Positions 1 to 7,016 of a stretch of DNA of 9,210 nt are shown here, in pieces. The notes under the pieces are model-generated. The model saw only the letters and a program-made list of their open reading frames with translations, did no database searches and had not been told where the DNA came from. A program made the position numbers and the translations under genes. This DNA is from an uncultured Eubacteriales bacterium (GTDB lineage: Bacteria; Bacillota; Clostridia; Christensenellales; Aristaeellaceae): positions 1 through 9,210 of the forward strand of contig CACZOT010000357.1 in assembly GCA_902782795.1 (NCBI GenBank), read 5' to 3'. The stretch's first letter is position 1; each line of letters begins with the position of its first letter.

Positions 1-1312
1 CGGCGCGCTCCTGCAGGTTGGGCATGAAAAACCGCAGCACGAGCCCCTGGAGGCGGCGCAGCCGGGCTTCCCCGTCGCTTTCGCCGGAGAGCACGGGCAG
101 CGCGGCGCAGGCCTCGTGATAGCGGCGGCTGGCGTATTGGGCCAGGCGGAGTTTCCCGCGCAGCTCGGGGCGGAGGATGCTCTCGCGCAGGGGCATGGAG
201 CCGGACCAGGGGAAGCCCTCCTGATACAGGAGCTCCTCGCGGTGGAACCAGGGATAGCCGCCGAAGGCCTCGTCCGCGCACTCGCCCATGAGGACGTTCC
301 CGGCGCGCGCGGAAATGGCGCGGGCGAACAGCAGCATGGAGCTGTCGATATCCGCCATGCCGGGCAGTCCGCGGGCGCGCATGGCGTCGCCGAGGGCTTC
401 GGCGAGGCTTTCCACGGGCAATTCGATGCAGACCTGCCGCGCGCCGACGGCCTCGGCGGCGCGTCGGGCCCAGGGGGCGTCGCGCTCGGGGCGGTAGGCG
501 TTACCGGCGAAGTAGCGGTCGTCCTCCTCGTAATCCACGGAAAAGACGAGCGGCGGCCGGCCGGCGAGGCGCGCGTAGAGGGCGGCGACGACGCTGGAAT
601 CCAGCCCGCCGGAGAGCATGACCGCGGGCTCCAGCGCCAGCGTCTGGCGCACGGCGTCCTCAAGCAGGGCGCGCACGGTTTCCACGGTGCGCTCCTCGCT
701 GTCTTCGTGCTGGGCGGCCTCCAGGTCGAAATAGCGGCACACGCGCGCTCCGGACGCGTCCGCGCTCAGGTAGCAGCCGGGCTCGAGCTCCCGGATATCG
801 CGCCAGGGCGTCAGGCCGGGCGTGTGGGCCGGGCCCAGCGCGAAGATCTCGCCCAGGCCCTCGGCGGTGACGGTCCGCGTCACGCCAGGCGCGCACAGAA
901 GCGGAGCGGGCCGGTCCGCGAAGGCCACAGAGCCGCCCTTTTCCGCGTAATAGACCGGCGCTTCCCCCATGCGGTCCCGGATAAGCAGGAGCCGGCCGGC
1001 GTCGCGGTCGATCACGGCCGCCATGACCGGCCCTTCCAGCCGCGCGGGCAAGTCCTCGCCCCAGAGACGGTAGCCAGCGAGGATGATCTCCTCATCGCTC
1101 TCGCCCACGGGCATGCCCGCCTTCTCCAGGGCGCGGCGCAGCTCGCGCGCGTTGCGCAGCCGCCCGGATACGCAGGCCGCCGCCCCGCTCCCCGCGCACA
1201 GGCGCGCACCGCTCAGAGCATGCGGGCCCAGGGCGCGGTAGGGGCCGTCCGTGCAGGCGCGCAGGGCCATGGGGTCGGTGGTGGAAAACAATCCCAGAAC
1301 CGGCGTTTGCAT
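1..1312 (-). CDS. Asparagine-synthetase-like amidotransferase with degenerate glutaminase domain (partial, C-terminus beyond window)
   Basis: The 437 visible residues match the AsnB family, which makes asparagine from aspartate, ATP and glutamine-derived ammonia in the cytoplasm. The synthetase half has the pyrophosphate-binding loop SGGLDSS (residues 234-240) and the family motif GECADEAFGGYPWF (from residue 342). The N-terminal half still shows the Ntn/class-II amidotransferase fold signature RDRMGEAPVYYAEKGG (from residue 112), but the glutaminase active site is gone. The protein starts MQTPVLGLF instead of MCGI, so the nucleophilic Cys is missing. The usual NGEIYN is SGRLRN (49-54) and lies about 25 residues earlier than in E. 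coli AsnB, and there is no RGPD motif. The ATG at 1312 was chosen because a purine-rich GAGGG precedes it; the frame stays open upstream but shows no MC start. About 100-200 C-terminal residues lie outside the window. Inference: it may use free ammonia, a partner glutaminase, or a different acceptor. Family 0.9; true substrate unknown. Confidence 0.88.
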   Translation of the reverse strand, partial: MQTPVLGLFSTTDPMALRACTDGPYRALGPHALSGARLCAGSGAAACVSGRLRNARELRRALEKAGMPVGESDEEIILAGYRLWGEDLPARLEGPVMAAVIDRDAGRLLLIRDRMGEAPVYYAEKGGSVAFADRPAPLLCAPGVTRTVTAEGLGEIFALGPAHTPGLTPWRDIRELEPGCYLSADASGARVCRYFDLEAAQHEDSEERTVETVRALLEDAVRQTLALEPAVMLSGGLDSSVVAALYARLAGRPPLVFSVDYEEDDRYFAGNAYRPERDAPWARRAAEAVGARQVCIELPVESLAEALGDAMRARGLPGMADIDSSMLLFARAISARAGNVLMGECADEAFGGYPWFHREELLYQEGFPWSGSMPLRESILRPELRGKLRLAQYASRRYHEACAALPVLSGESDGEARLRRLQGLVLRFFMPNLQERA

Positions 1313-1376
1313 TGTTCCCTCATCTCCCGTTCCTTCGGATTCCCGCAAGCCTATGCCACGGGGACGCGGGGCTATG

Positions 1377-1469
1377 CCCCCCGGGGAGGATCGGGACCTT
1401 CGGCAGAGGGCTCCGCCCTCTGCGCTCCCGCCAGGGGGAATGATTCCCCCTGGACCCCTCAATTAGGGG
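1377..1469. repeat. Palindromic repeat cluster upstream of the asparagine-synthetase-like gene
   Basis: This holds a run of GC-rich inverted repeats. The first hairpin has a perfect 9-bp stem, GCAGAGGGC (1403-1411) with 1415-1423 and loop TCC. The second has a perfect 10-bp stem, CCAGGGGGAA (1431-1440) with 1444-1453 and loop TGA. A third, short one has CCCCT (1455-1459) with AGGGG (1465-1469). The left edge, CCCCCCGGGGAGGATCGGG (1377-1395), is similar to a stretch at 7924-7942 next to another hairpin. No open frame here is convincing. The cluster sits inside what would be the 5' leader or promoter region of the minus-strand gene starting at 1312, so it could affect that gene's expression. 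I see no clear sigma-A promoter for that gene. Confidence 0.7.
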
Positions 1470-1482
1470 AATAAATAGAAAA

Positions 1483-1516
1483 GGCTCCGGTATCCTTTTG
1501 CATGGATATCGGAGCC
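1483..1516 (-). terminator. Terminator-like hairpin in a divergent gap
   Basis: GGCTCCGGTATCC (1483-1495) pairs with 1504-1516 in a 13-bp stem with one G-T pair and an 8-base loop. Read on the minus strand, the stem is followed by TTTTCTATTTATT (1482 down to 1470), a fair U-tract. On the plus strand the tail is poorer (CATTCTTTC), followed by a 14-base perfect palindrome, TTCTTTCGAAAGAA (1519-1532). The position is odd: the flanking genes diverge, so no annotated gene ends here. The left arm matches the terminator at 7841-7888 closely. The strand is inferred from the tail only, and it could work in both directions or be a relic. Confidence 0.55.
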
Positions 1517-1571
1517 CATTCTTTCGAAAGAAATGCTATGGAAATACTCTAAAATCCCCCAAGATGGGATT

Positions 1572-1648
1572 CTTAAGGGGGACAGTGTCCCTTAAGCAGG
1601 GGCCCAGGAGACAGCGTCCCCTGGCGGGGGGCGGGGCAGAGCCCCGCC
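1572..1648. repeat. Second palindromic repeat cluster in the divergent gap
   Basis: Three hairpins lie side by side. At 1572-1596 CTTAAGG...CCTTAAG forms an imperfect stem with a two-base bulge. At 1604-1624 CCAGGAGAC pairs with GTCCCCTGG around an AGC loop with one mismatch. At 1630-1648 GGCGGGGC pairs perfectly with GCCCCGCC around AGA. None has a convincing U-tract, so these are palindromic intergenic repeats more than terminators. The adjacent 1660-1785 stretch is AT-richer than its surroundings, and I see no gene in it. A plus-strand frame at 1498-1755 has no ribosome binding site and no recognisable protein. Confidence 0.6.
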
Positions 1649-1789
1649 GTGGCCCCGGCAGGGCGGCCTTTCACTTCTCCGCCCGTCAGTTTTCCTCGTT
1701 TTTTCTGCGAAAAATTGTGCAGGACGCGCAAAATGCGGGGCGGGGAATCGTGTAAGATGGAAATCCTCAGTAAACGATCAGAAAGGGTT

Positions 1790-1819
1790 TTGAAGGAAGG
1801 GGCAGACTTGTGATATAAT
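1790..1819 (+). promoter_or_regulatory. Sigma-A-type extended -10 promoter for the glgP operon
   Basis: TTGAAG (1790-1795) is a reasonable -35 box. It is followed by an 18-base spacer and a perfect TATAAT (1814-1819) with the TGn extension at 1811-1813. The predicted start of transcription is near 1826. It points at glgP, whose start codon lies about 124 bases downstream, and no other gene lies between. I saw no CcpA cre-like operator over the boxes. Confidence 0.8.
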
Positions 1820-1825
1820 AGTAGA

Positions 1826-1949
1826 AGGGCTTTGCGCGGACCGGCTTTGCTGTCCCCGCACGCGAGGCGAACCGGCCGGCATACGCTGGGGCCGGAGCAG
1901 CTGGCAATACCCGCCCGTGAGGAGCGGACGACGGAGGTCAACAAACGAT
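1826..1949 (+). promoter_or_regulatory. Long GC-rich 5' leader of glgP, with ribosome binding site
   Basis: About 124 bases separate the predicted transcription start from the glgP start codon. The leader can form short stems, for example CCGGCC (1872-1877) with GGCCGG (1890-1895), and GGAC with GTCC a little upstream. The Shine-Dalgarno GGAGG (1933-1937) stands 12 bases before the ATG at 1950, which is on the long side. I do not recognise a known riboswitch or T-box motif, and there is no U-tract that would make an attenuator. A regulatory role is inference from length and base content only. Confidence 0.4.
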
Positions 1950-4397
1950 ATGCTGTATGGCAGGATGACGACGGAGGAGATCAAGCTCTCCATCATCGAA
2001 AAGCTCAAAAGGGAATTCGGCTGCGACATCACCGACGCCACGCCCCAGCAGATCTGGCAGGCGGTCGGCATGACGGTGCGCGACGAAGTCATGGAGCGGC
2101 GCGCTGCGTCGCACGGCGTGCGCAAGCAGGAAAAGGCCAAGAAGCTGTATTATCTCTCGGCCGAGTTCCTGGTGGGGCGCGCGCTGCACAACAATATGAT
2201 CAACCTGGTCAACGAAAAGAACTACCTGGAAGCGCTGGAGCAGCTGCGCGTGCCGGTGCCGCAGATCTTCGAGCAGGAGAGCGACCCGGGCCTGGGCAAC
2301 GGCGGCCTGGGGCGCCTCGCGGCGTGCTATCTGGATTCGCTCACCTCGCTTCAGCTGCCGGCCATGGGCTGCACCATCCGCTACGAGTACGGCCTGTTCC
2401 GCCAGAAGATCGTGGACGGCTGCCAGGTGGAAATGCCGGACAACTGGCTGGCCAACGGCAACATCTGGGAGATCTGCCGCCCGAATCAGACGGTGGACGT
2501 GCATTTCGGCGGCCGCGTGGATTGCGTGGAGGAGCACGGGCGCACCGTCTTCAAGCACGTGGATTACAAGACCGTCAGGGCCGTGCCATACGATATGCCC
2601 GTGCTCGGCTACGACAGCACCATGGTGAACATGCTGCGCATGTGGTCCGCCCGAGCGGAGCAGTCCATCGATATGAACGAATTCAACCGCGGCCAGTACG
2701 CCCGCGCCATGGAAGAGCGCGAGCTGGCCGAGGTCATCTCCAAGGTGCTCTACCCGGAGGATACCCACCGCGAGGGGCGCGAGCTGCGCCTCAAGCAGCA
2801 GTACTTCTTCTCCTCCGCGTCGGTGCAGTACGCCGTGAACGATTTCATCGAGGTCTACGGCAAGAACTTCGATATCTTCCCGGACAAGGTCGCCATCCAC
2901 ATCAACGATACGCACCCCGCCGTCGCCATCCCCGAGCTCATGCGCGTGCTCATGGACGAACACGGCCTGGGCTGGGACGAGGCCGAGCGCATCGTCCGGC
3001 GCACCTTCGCCTACACCAACCACACCATCATGTCCGAAGCGCTGGAGAAGTGGCCGGAGGATATGTTCAAAAACCTCCTGCCCCGCATCTACATGATCCT
3101 CGAGGAGATGAACCGCCGCCTCTGCGCCCGCCTGTGGAAGGTTTATCCCGGCCAGTGGGAGCGCATCGGCCGCATGGCCATCCTCGGCTACGGCCAGGTG
3201 CACATGGCGAATCTGTGCGTGGCCATGTGCCACACCGTCAACGGCGTCTCCCAGATCCATACCGAGATCCTGCGCAAGCAGACCTTCCACGATTACTACC
3301 TCGTGGAGCCCCGCAAGATCATCCCCATCACCAACGGCATCACGCACCGCCGCTGGCTGATGATGGCCAACGGCGCGCTTTCCGACCTCATCGACGAGGC
3401 CATCGGGCCGGATTGGCGCGCCCATCCGGAAAAACTCTCCGCCCTTGCGCCCTTCGCTGAGGACGGTGCCTTCCGGGAGAAGTTCGCCGCGGTCAAGCGC
3501 GCCAACAAGCAGGCTCTGTGCGCCTATCTCGAGCGCACGCAGGGGGCCGTCCTGCGCCCGGACGATATCTTCGACGCCCAGGCCAAGCGCCTGCATGAGT
3601 ACAAGCGCCAGCTCATGAACGTGCTCTCCATCCTCGTCACCTATAACCGCATCGTAGAGGATCCGAATTTCGTCATGCCGCCGCGCACCTTCATCTTCGG
3701 CGCCAAGTCCGCCCCGGGCTACGGCCGCGCCAAGCTCATCATCCAGCTGATCAACGCCCTCTCCACGCTGATCAAAAAGCACCCGCGCGCCTCGAAGATG
3801 CTGAATATCGTCTTCCTGGAGAACTACAACGTCTCCAGCGCCGAGGTGCTCATCCCCGCCACGGACGTCTCCGAGCAGATCTCCACCGCCGGCAAGGAGG
3901 CCAGCGGCACCGGCTGCATGAAGTTCATGATGAACGGCGCCCTCACCATCGGCACGCTGGACGGCGCGAACGTGGAGATCCGCCAGGCTGTGGGCCCGGA
4001 GAACATCTTCATCTTCGGCATGCGCCTGGAGGAAGTCGAGCGCGCCGAGCGCACCTACCGCTCCAGCGAGGTCTACGAGACCAACGTGGAGATCCGCCGC
4101 GCCATGGAGCAGCTCATCGACGGCACCCTCTGCCCGGAGGATCCGCGCCGCTTCCAGGACCTCTACCACACCCTTCTCTTCGGCGACTGGGGCGGGCGTC
4201 CGGACCAGTACTTCGTCCTCAAGGACCTGCCGGATTACCTGCGCGCCCAGGGCGAGCTGCTCAAGACATGGCAGAACCAGGACGACTGGCGCGCCATGGC
4301 CGTGCGCAACGTGGCGGCCTCCGGCGTGTTCGCGTCCGACAGGGCCATCGCGGAGTACAATGAAAAAGTCTGGCATCTCAAGCCGCTGGAGCTGTAA
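1950..4397 (+). CDS. glgP: Glycogen/maltodextrin (alpha-glucan) phosphorylase, GT35
   Basis: This pyridoxal-phosphate enzyme cleaves alpha-1,4 glucans from the non-reducing end with phosphate and releases glucose-1-phosphate in the cytoplasm. At 815 residues it is the full family length. GNGGLGRLAACYLDS begins at residue 116, the RYEYGLF segment follows, and the PLP-site signature EASGTGCMKF is present with the Schiff-base lysine at residue 658. NGALTIGTLDGANVEI follows it directly. Start choice: the ATG at 1950 has GGAGG at 1933-1937. A GTG at 1917 would add 11 uncharacteristic residues upstream of that site, and the ATG at 1965 has no ribosome site of its own. It is the first gene of a two-gene operon with a GH13 enzyme 3 bases downstream, driven by the promoter at 1790-1819. 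Whether glycogen or maltodextrin is the main substrate cannot be told from sequence alone. A long antisense frame across it is a by-product of GC bias. Confidence 0.96.
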   Translation: MLYGRMTTEEIKLSIIEKLKREFGCDITDATPQQIWQAVGMTVRDEVMERRAASHGVRKQEKAKKLYYLSAEFLVGRALHNNMINLVNEKNYLEALEQLRVPVPQIFEQESDPGLGNGGLGRLAACYLDSLTSLQLPAMGCTIRYEYGLFRQKIVDGCQVEMPDNWLANGNIWEICRPNQTVDVHFGGRVDCVEEHGRTVFKHVDYKTVRAVPYDMPVLGYDSTMVNMLRMWSARAEQSIDMNEFNRGQYARAMEERELAEVISKVLYPEDTHREGRELRLKQQYFFSSASVQYAVNDFIEVYGKNFDIFPDKVAIHINDTHPAVAIPELMRVLMDEHGLGWDEAERIVRRTFAYTNHTIMSEALEKWPEDMFKNLLPRIYMILEEMNRRLCARLWKVYPGQWERIGRMAILGYGQVHMANLCVAMCHTVNGVSQIHTEILRKQTFHDYYLVEPRKIIPITNGITHRRWLMMANGALSDLIDEAIGPDWRAHPEKLSALAPFAEDGAFREKFAAVKRANKQALCAYLERTQGAVLRPDDIFDAQAKRLHEYKRQLMNVLSILVTYNRIVEDPNFVMPPRTFIFGAKSAPGYGRAKLIIQLINALSTLIKKHPRASKMLNIVFLENYNVSSAEVLIPATDVSEQISTAGKEASGTGCMKFMMNGALTIGTLDGANVEIRQAVGPENIFIFGMRLEEVERAERTYRSSEVYETNVEIRRAMEQLIDGTLCPEDPRRFQDLYHTLLFGDWGGRPDQYFVLKDLPDYLRAQGELLKTWQNQDDWRAMAVRNVAASGVFASDRAIAEYNEKVWHLKPLEL

Positions 4398-4400
4398 AAC

Positions 4401-6275
4401 ATGTTCTTGAAGCACGATTCCCGGTGCCTGGAATATCGTGATCCTTTTGGAGCCCGCCCTGCGGGCTCCTCTGTCCTTTTGCGCCTGCGGGCCTCGCAGG
4501 AGATCGAGCGCGCCTGGGTGCGCGCCTGGCTCGGCGAGGAGGAAGAGCGCTTCCCCATGGAGCGGCGTGGCCGCTTCTTCGAGGCGAAGATCGCCCTGCC
4601 CGCGAAGCCGGGGCTCTTCTGGTACTTCTTCATCGCCGAGGATGTGGGCGGCCGCGCGGTCTACTACGGCAACGCCCTGGACACCCTGGGCGGCGAGGGG
4701 CACGTCTACGCCGAGGAGCCGCCTTCCTTCCAGATCACTCTCTACGACCCCTCCTACGAGACCCCCGGCTGGATGCACGGCTGCGCGCTCTACCAGATCT
4801 TTCCGGACCGCTTCCGTTCCTCCGGGAAAAAGGACGCCGAAGCCTGCCTGCACCCCGGCTGCCATTACCACGGGCAATGGGACGAGGAGCCGGAAGTGCG
4901 CCTCGGGGAGAAGGACTGCGAGGCGGTCGACTTTTTCGGGGGAGACCTGCGCGGGATCATCGAAAAGCTCCCGTATCTGAAGGAACTGGGCGTGGAGTGC
5001 GTCTACATGAATCCCATCTTCCGCGCCCGCTCCAACCACAAGTACGACACGGGAGATTATATGCGGGTCGATCCCTCCTTCGGCACGGAGGAGGATCTGC
5101 GCGATCTGTGCGAAAAGGCCCGGGAGATGGGCATCCGCGTGCTTCTGGACGGCGTGTTCTCCCACACGGGGAGCCTCAGCCGGTATTTCGACGCGGACGG
5201 CTCCTACGGCGGCCTTGGCGCGCACGCGCGCGAGGATTCGCCCTACGCCTCCTGGTACACCTTCCGCCACTGGCCGGACGATTACGAGTGCTGGTGGGGC
5301 TTCGAGACCCTGCCCAACCTCAACGAGACCGCCCCCACCTGCCGGGAATTCTTCGTCGACGGCGAGGACAGCGTGACGGCGCACTATCTGCGCGCGGGCG
5401 CTTCCGGCTGGCGGCTGGACGTGGCGGACGAGCTGCCCATGGAATTCCTGCGCGGCCTGCGCGAGCGCGTCAAGGGCGTGAACCCGCTCGGCGCGGTCCT
5501 GGGCGAGGTCTGGGAGGACGCATCCCACAAGATCTCCTACGGCGAGATGCGCACCTACTGCGCGGGCGATACGCTGGACGGCGTGATGAACTACCCCCTG
5601 CGCGACGCCCTTCTCGATTTTATGACGGGCCGGTGCGACGCCTCCGCCCTCAGCCGGCTCCTGGAGGCGCAGCGGGAGAACTACCCGCCGCAGTTCCTCT
5701 TTTCCTGCATGAACCTCCTGGGCAGCCACGACAAGCCGCGCGCCATCTCCGTGCTCTCCGGCGAGGCGGGCCTGGAGCCGCCCCGCGAGATGCGCCGCGC
5801 CACCCGCCTTTCGCCCCTGCGCTACGAGATGGGCCGCGCGCGCTATCTGGCGGCGCTGACCTTTGTTTCCGCGCTGCCGGGCATGCCCTCGGTCTATTAC
5901 GGCGACGAGGCCGGGCTCACCGGCATGGCGGATCCCTTCTGCCGCCGTCCCTATCCCTGGGGGCGCGAGGACGAGGATCTCGTCCGGGCTGTGCGGCGGG
6001 TGCTCGTGGGCCGCAAGCCCGTGCTGCGCGCCGGGTTCTCCACCGTAGCCGCCCTGGGCGACGATCTCGTTCTCGCCGCTCGCTGGCTCGACCACGGGCG
6101 CGACCGGTTCGGCCGCCCCGCTTCCGGGCCGTCCGCAGCGCTGTGCCTGCTGAACCGCTCCAGTGCGGGGAAATCCGTCGAACTCTCGCCCGGCGACGTG
6201 CCCGGCATGCCCATGGCGCGGCCGGTGTTCCTCTCGGCCGGGGCGATGGCGGCGACGCTGGTGTACATCGATTGA
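4401..6275 (+). CDS. GH13 alpha-glycosidase (neopullulanase/cyclomaltodextrinase/MalZ-like)
   Basis: This 624-residue retaining alpha-glucosidase of clan GH-H has no signal peptide, so it is probably cytoplasmic. Residues 1 to about 125 form a beta-rich N-terminal domain (GLFWYFFIAED near its end). The barrel starts at about ALYQIFPDRF. Conserved regions: DGVFSHTG (250-257, with Ser254 where Asn is usual), GWRLDVADE (336-344, nucleophile Asp340), VLGEVWED (366-373, acid/base Glu369) and NLLGSHDKPR (438-447, transition-state Asp444, with Lys where Thr is common). A small beta domain follows from about residue 560. The triad is complete, so it should be active. It begins 3 bases after glgP with GGAG about 10 bases upstream of the ATG, so translation is probably coupled. 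Likely job: hydrolysing short linear, cyclic or branched dextrins that the phosphorylase cannot finish. The exact specificity (alpha-1,4 or alpha-1,6, hydrolase or transferase) is not readable from these motifs. Confidence 0.92.
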   Translation: MFLKHDSRCLEYRDPFGARPAGSSVLLRLRASQEIERAWVRAWLGEEEERFPMERRGRFFEAKIALPAKPGLFWYFFIAEDVGGRAVYYGNALDTLGGEGHVYAEEPPSFQITLYDPSYETPGWMHGCALYQIFPDRFRSSGKKDAEACLHPGCHYHGQWDEEPEVRLGEKDCEAVDFFGGDLRGIIEKLPYLKELGVECVYMNPIFRARSNHKYDTGDYMRVDPSFGTEEDLRDLCEKAREMGIRVLLDGVFSHTGSLSRYFDADGSYGGLGAHAREDSPYASWYTFRHWPDDYECWWGFETLPNLNETAPTCREFFVDGEDSVTAHYLRAGASGWRLDVADELPMEFLRGLRERVKGVNPLGAVLGEVWEDASHKISYGEMRTYCAGDTLDGVMNYPLRDALLDFMTGRCDASALSRLLEAQRENYPPQFLFSCMNLLGSHDKPRAISVLSGEAGLEPPREMRRATRLSPLRYEMGRARYLAALTFVSALPGMPSVYYGDEAGLTGMADPFCRRPYPWGREDEDLVRAVRRVLVGRKPVLRAGFSTVAALGDDLVLAARWLDHGRDRFGRPASGPSAALCLLNRSSAGKSVELSPGDVPGMPMARPVFLSAGAMAATLVYID

Positions 6276-6303
6276 CGCTCCATCGCAAAGAAAAACAAAA
6301 CAA

Positions 6304-6341
6304 CGGGCTCCGGCGTCCTGCCCAAAGGACGCCGGAGCCCG
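6304..6341. terminator. Perfect bidirectional hairpin terminator
   Basis: CGGGCTCCGGCGTCC (6304-6318) pairs perfectly over 15 bp with 6327-6341 around an 8-base loop. The plus-strand tail is GCTCTTCTTC; the minus-strand tail, read from 6303 down, is TTGTTTTGTTTTTCTTT, which is stronger. It lies between two convergent genes, ending at 6275 (plus) and 6369 (minus), and fits termination of both. The stem sequence is related to the hairpins at 1483 and 7841. Confidence 0.9.
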
Positions 6342-6368
6342 CTCTTCTTCACAGGAAATGCGCGCCGC

Positions 6369-6794
6369 TCACGCGGCGCGCGGGGCGGAGGACCGCCGCG
6401 CACTCCTGTTCCTTCGCCTCGGCGAAAGGTTCGCGCAGAGGGCTCCGAACGCGGCCCCGAGCAGCGCGCCGAAGGCGATCTCCCCGGCGAGCATGGCCCA
6501 GGCGCCGCCGCCCTGGAGCGCGCAGTACGCCCCGTACCCGGCCAGCAGATAGAGCGCGCCGACCGCCGCGCCGGTGATCAGCCCTCTCTCGCCGCCCGGC
6601 CCAACGGCGATCCACACGCCCAGAAACACGCAGACCGCCTTGAGCAGCTGGTTGCAGACCGTCAGCGCCTTGTCGGAAATGGGCGTCAGCACCACCGCCG
6701 CCGCCAGGAGCAGCATCCCCGGGAACGTCGCCAGCGAGGCCGCCGCCACGCCCTTGAGCAGCCTGAGCGCCGTGTTCACGCGCGTTTTCTCCAT
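6369..6794 (-). CDS. Small four-helix membrane protein, TIGR04086-like
   Basis: The 141-residue protein has four hydrophobic segments, at about residues 13-36, 49-66, 70-92 and 99-122. It has a short charged N-terminus (MEKTRVNTALRLLKG) and a basic Arg/Ser-rich tail (RRRNRSARRSS). The layout and the small Gly/Ala-rich helices match the TIGR04086 family of small membrane proteins, whose function is unknown to me. The ATG at 6794 was chosen because GGGAGG lies 9 bases upstream; a longer frame to 6923 adds residues with no membrane-protein character. A TACAAT box on the minus strand (6830-6825) could be its -10, but the matching -35 is poor. The gene is convergent with the glycan operon and shares its terminator. 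I assign no function. Confidence 0.72.
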   Translation of the reverse strand: MEKTRVNTALRLLKGVAAASLATFPGMLLLAAAVVLTPISDKALTVCNQLLKAVCVFLGVWIAVGPGGERGLITGAAVGALYLLAGYGAYCALQGGGAWAMLAGEIAFGALLGAAFGALCANLSPRRRNRSARRSSAPRAA

Positions 6795-6945
6795 CCCTGA
6801 CCGCCTCCCATCTTCTCTGCTGGGATTGTATGCGCGCCGGAGACGGTCCATGCAGCGCGGGACGGCAGGGTTAATTCTTGTAGAACAGCCCCAAAAGTTG
6901 CGCATTTCCCCGCTGATGTCCATGGCGGGAGACGCCTCGACCGCC

Positions 6946-6951
6946 TATAAT
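6946..6951 (+). promoter_or_regulatory. Candidate -10 box for the PF06541-like gene
   Basis: A perfect TATAAT sits in GC-rich surroundings in the spacer between two divergent genes. No good -35 hexamer lies 16-18 bases upstream (TGGCGG at 6923-6928). Transcription would begin near 6958 and leave a leader of about 127 bases before the ATG at 7085. The perfect box favours it and the missing -35 argues against it, so an activator may be needed or the match may be chance. Confidence 0.45.
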
Positions 6952-6953
6952 GT

Positions 6954-7016
6954 GCGGTGGATGGGGGAATGGGGCGAACGCTTCCCTCCTCAGTGGGGCT
7001 CGCGTCCATCCGCCGC
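6954..7016 (+). other. Potential long-range stem in the leader of the PF06541-like gene
   Basis: GCGGTGGATGG (6954-6964) can pair with CCATCCGCCGC (7006-7016) over 11 bp with one G-T pair. GGGAA (6965-6969) can pair with TTCCC (6982-6986) inside it. The outer stem begins almost exactly at the transcription start predicted from the TATAAT at 6946-6951, so the 5' end of the transcript would be sealed into a hairpin. The stem is seen in the sequence; any role in RNA stability or regulation is inference. No known riboswitch motif is recognised. Confidence 0.35.

Noticed and set aside
116..1474. A 452-codon plus-strand frame over the asparagine-synthetase-like gene
   Set aside because: It is antisense to clear synthetase motifs, is low in complexity (Ala, Gly, Arg) and runs into the repeat cluster. 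No ribosome site or family match.
1377..1648. CRISPR array
   Set aside because: The repeats differ in sequence and spacing. They are individual palindromes, not identical direct repeats with unique spacers.
1498..1755. A possible 85-residue small protein in the divergent gap
   Set aside because: Its ATG is inside the hairpin at 1483-1516, there is no Shine-Dalgarno, and the frame runs through palindromic repeats.
1826..1949. T-box or known metabolite riboswitch ahead of glgP
   Set aside because: No T-box sequence (AGGGTGGNACCGCG) or other core motif I know is present, and there is no terminator stem with a U-tract.
1832..3460. A 542-codon plus-strand frame overlapping the start of glgP
   Set aside because: It is a shifted frame of glgP, Arg/Pro/His-rich, with no domain. 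The glgP frame carries the PLP signature.
1938..6095. A 1385-codon open frame on the minus strand, antisense to glgP and the GH13 gene
   Set aside because: It mirrors two well-supported genes, has no recognisable domain, and has the Ala/Gly/Val/His/Arg-rich content expected of antisense frames in GC-rich coding DNA.
4877..6577. A 566-codon plus-strand frame overlapping the GH13 gene
   Set aside because: It is an out-of-frame shadow with Arg-rich composition that reads through the terminator at 6304-6341.
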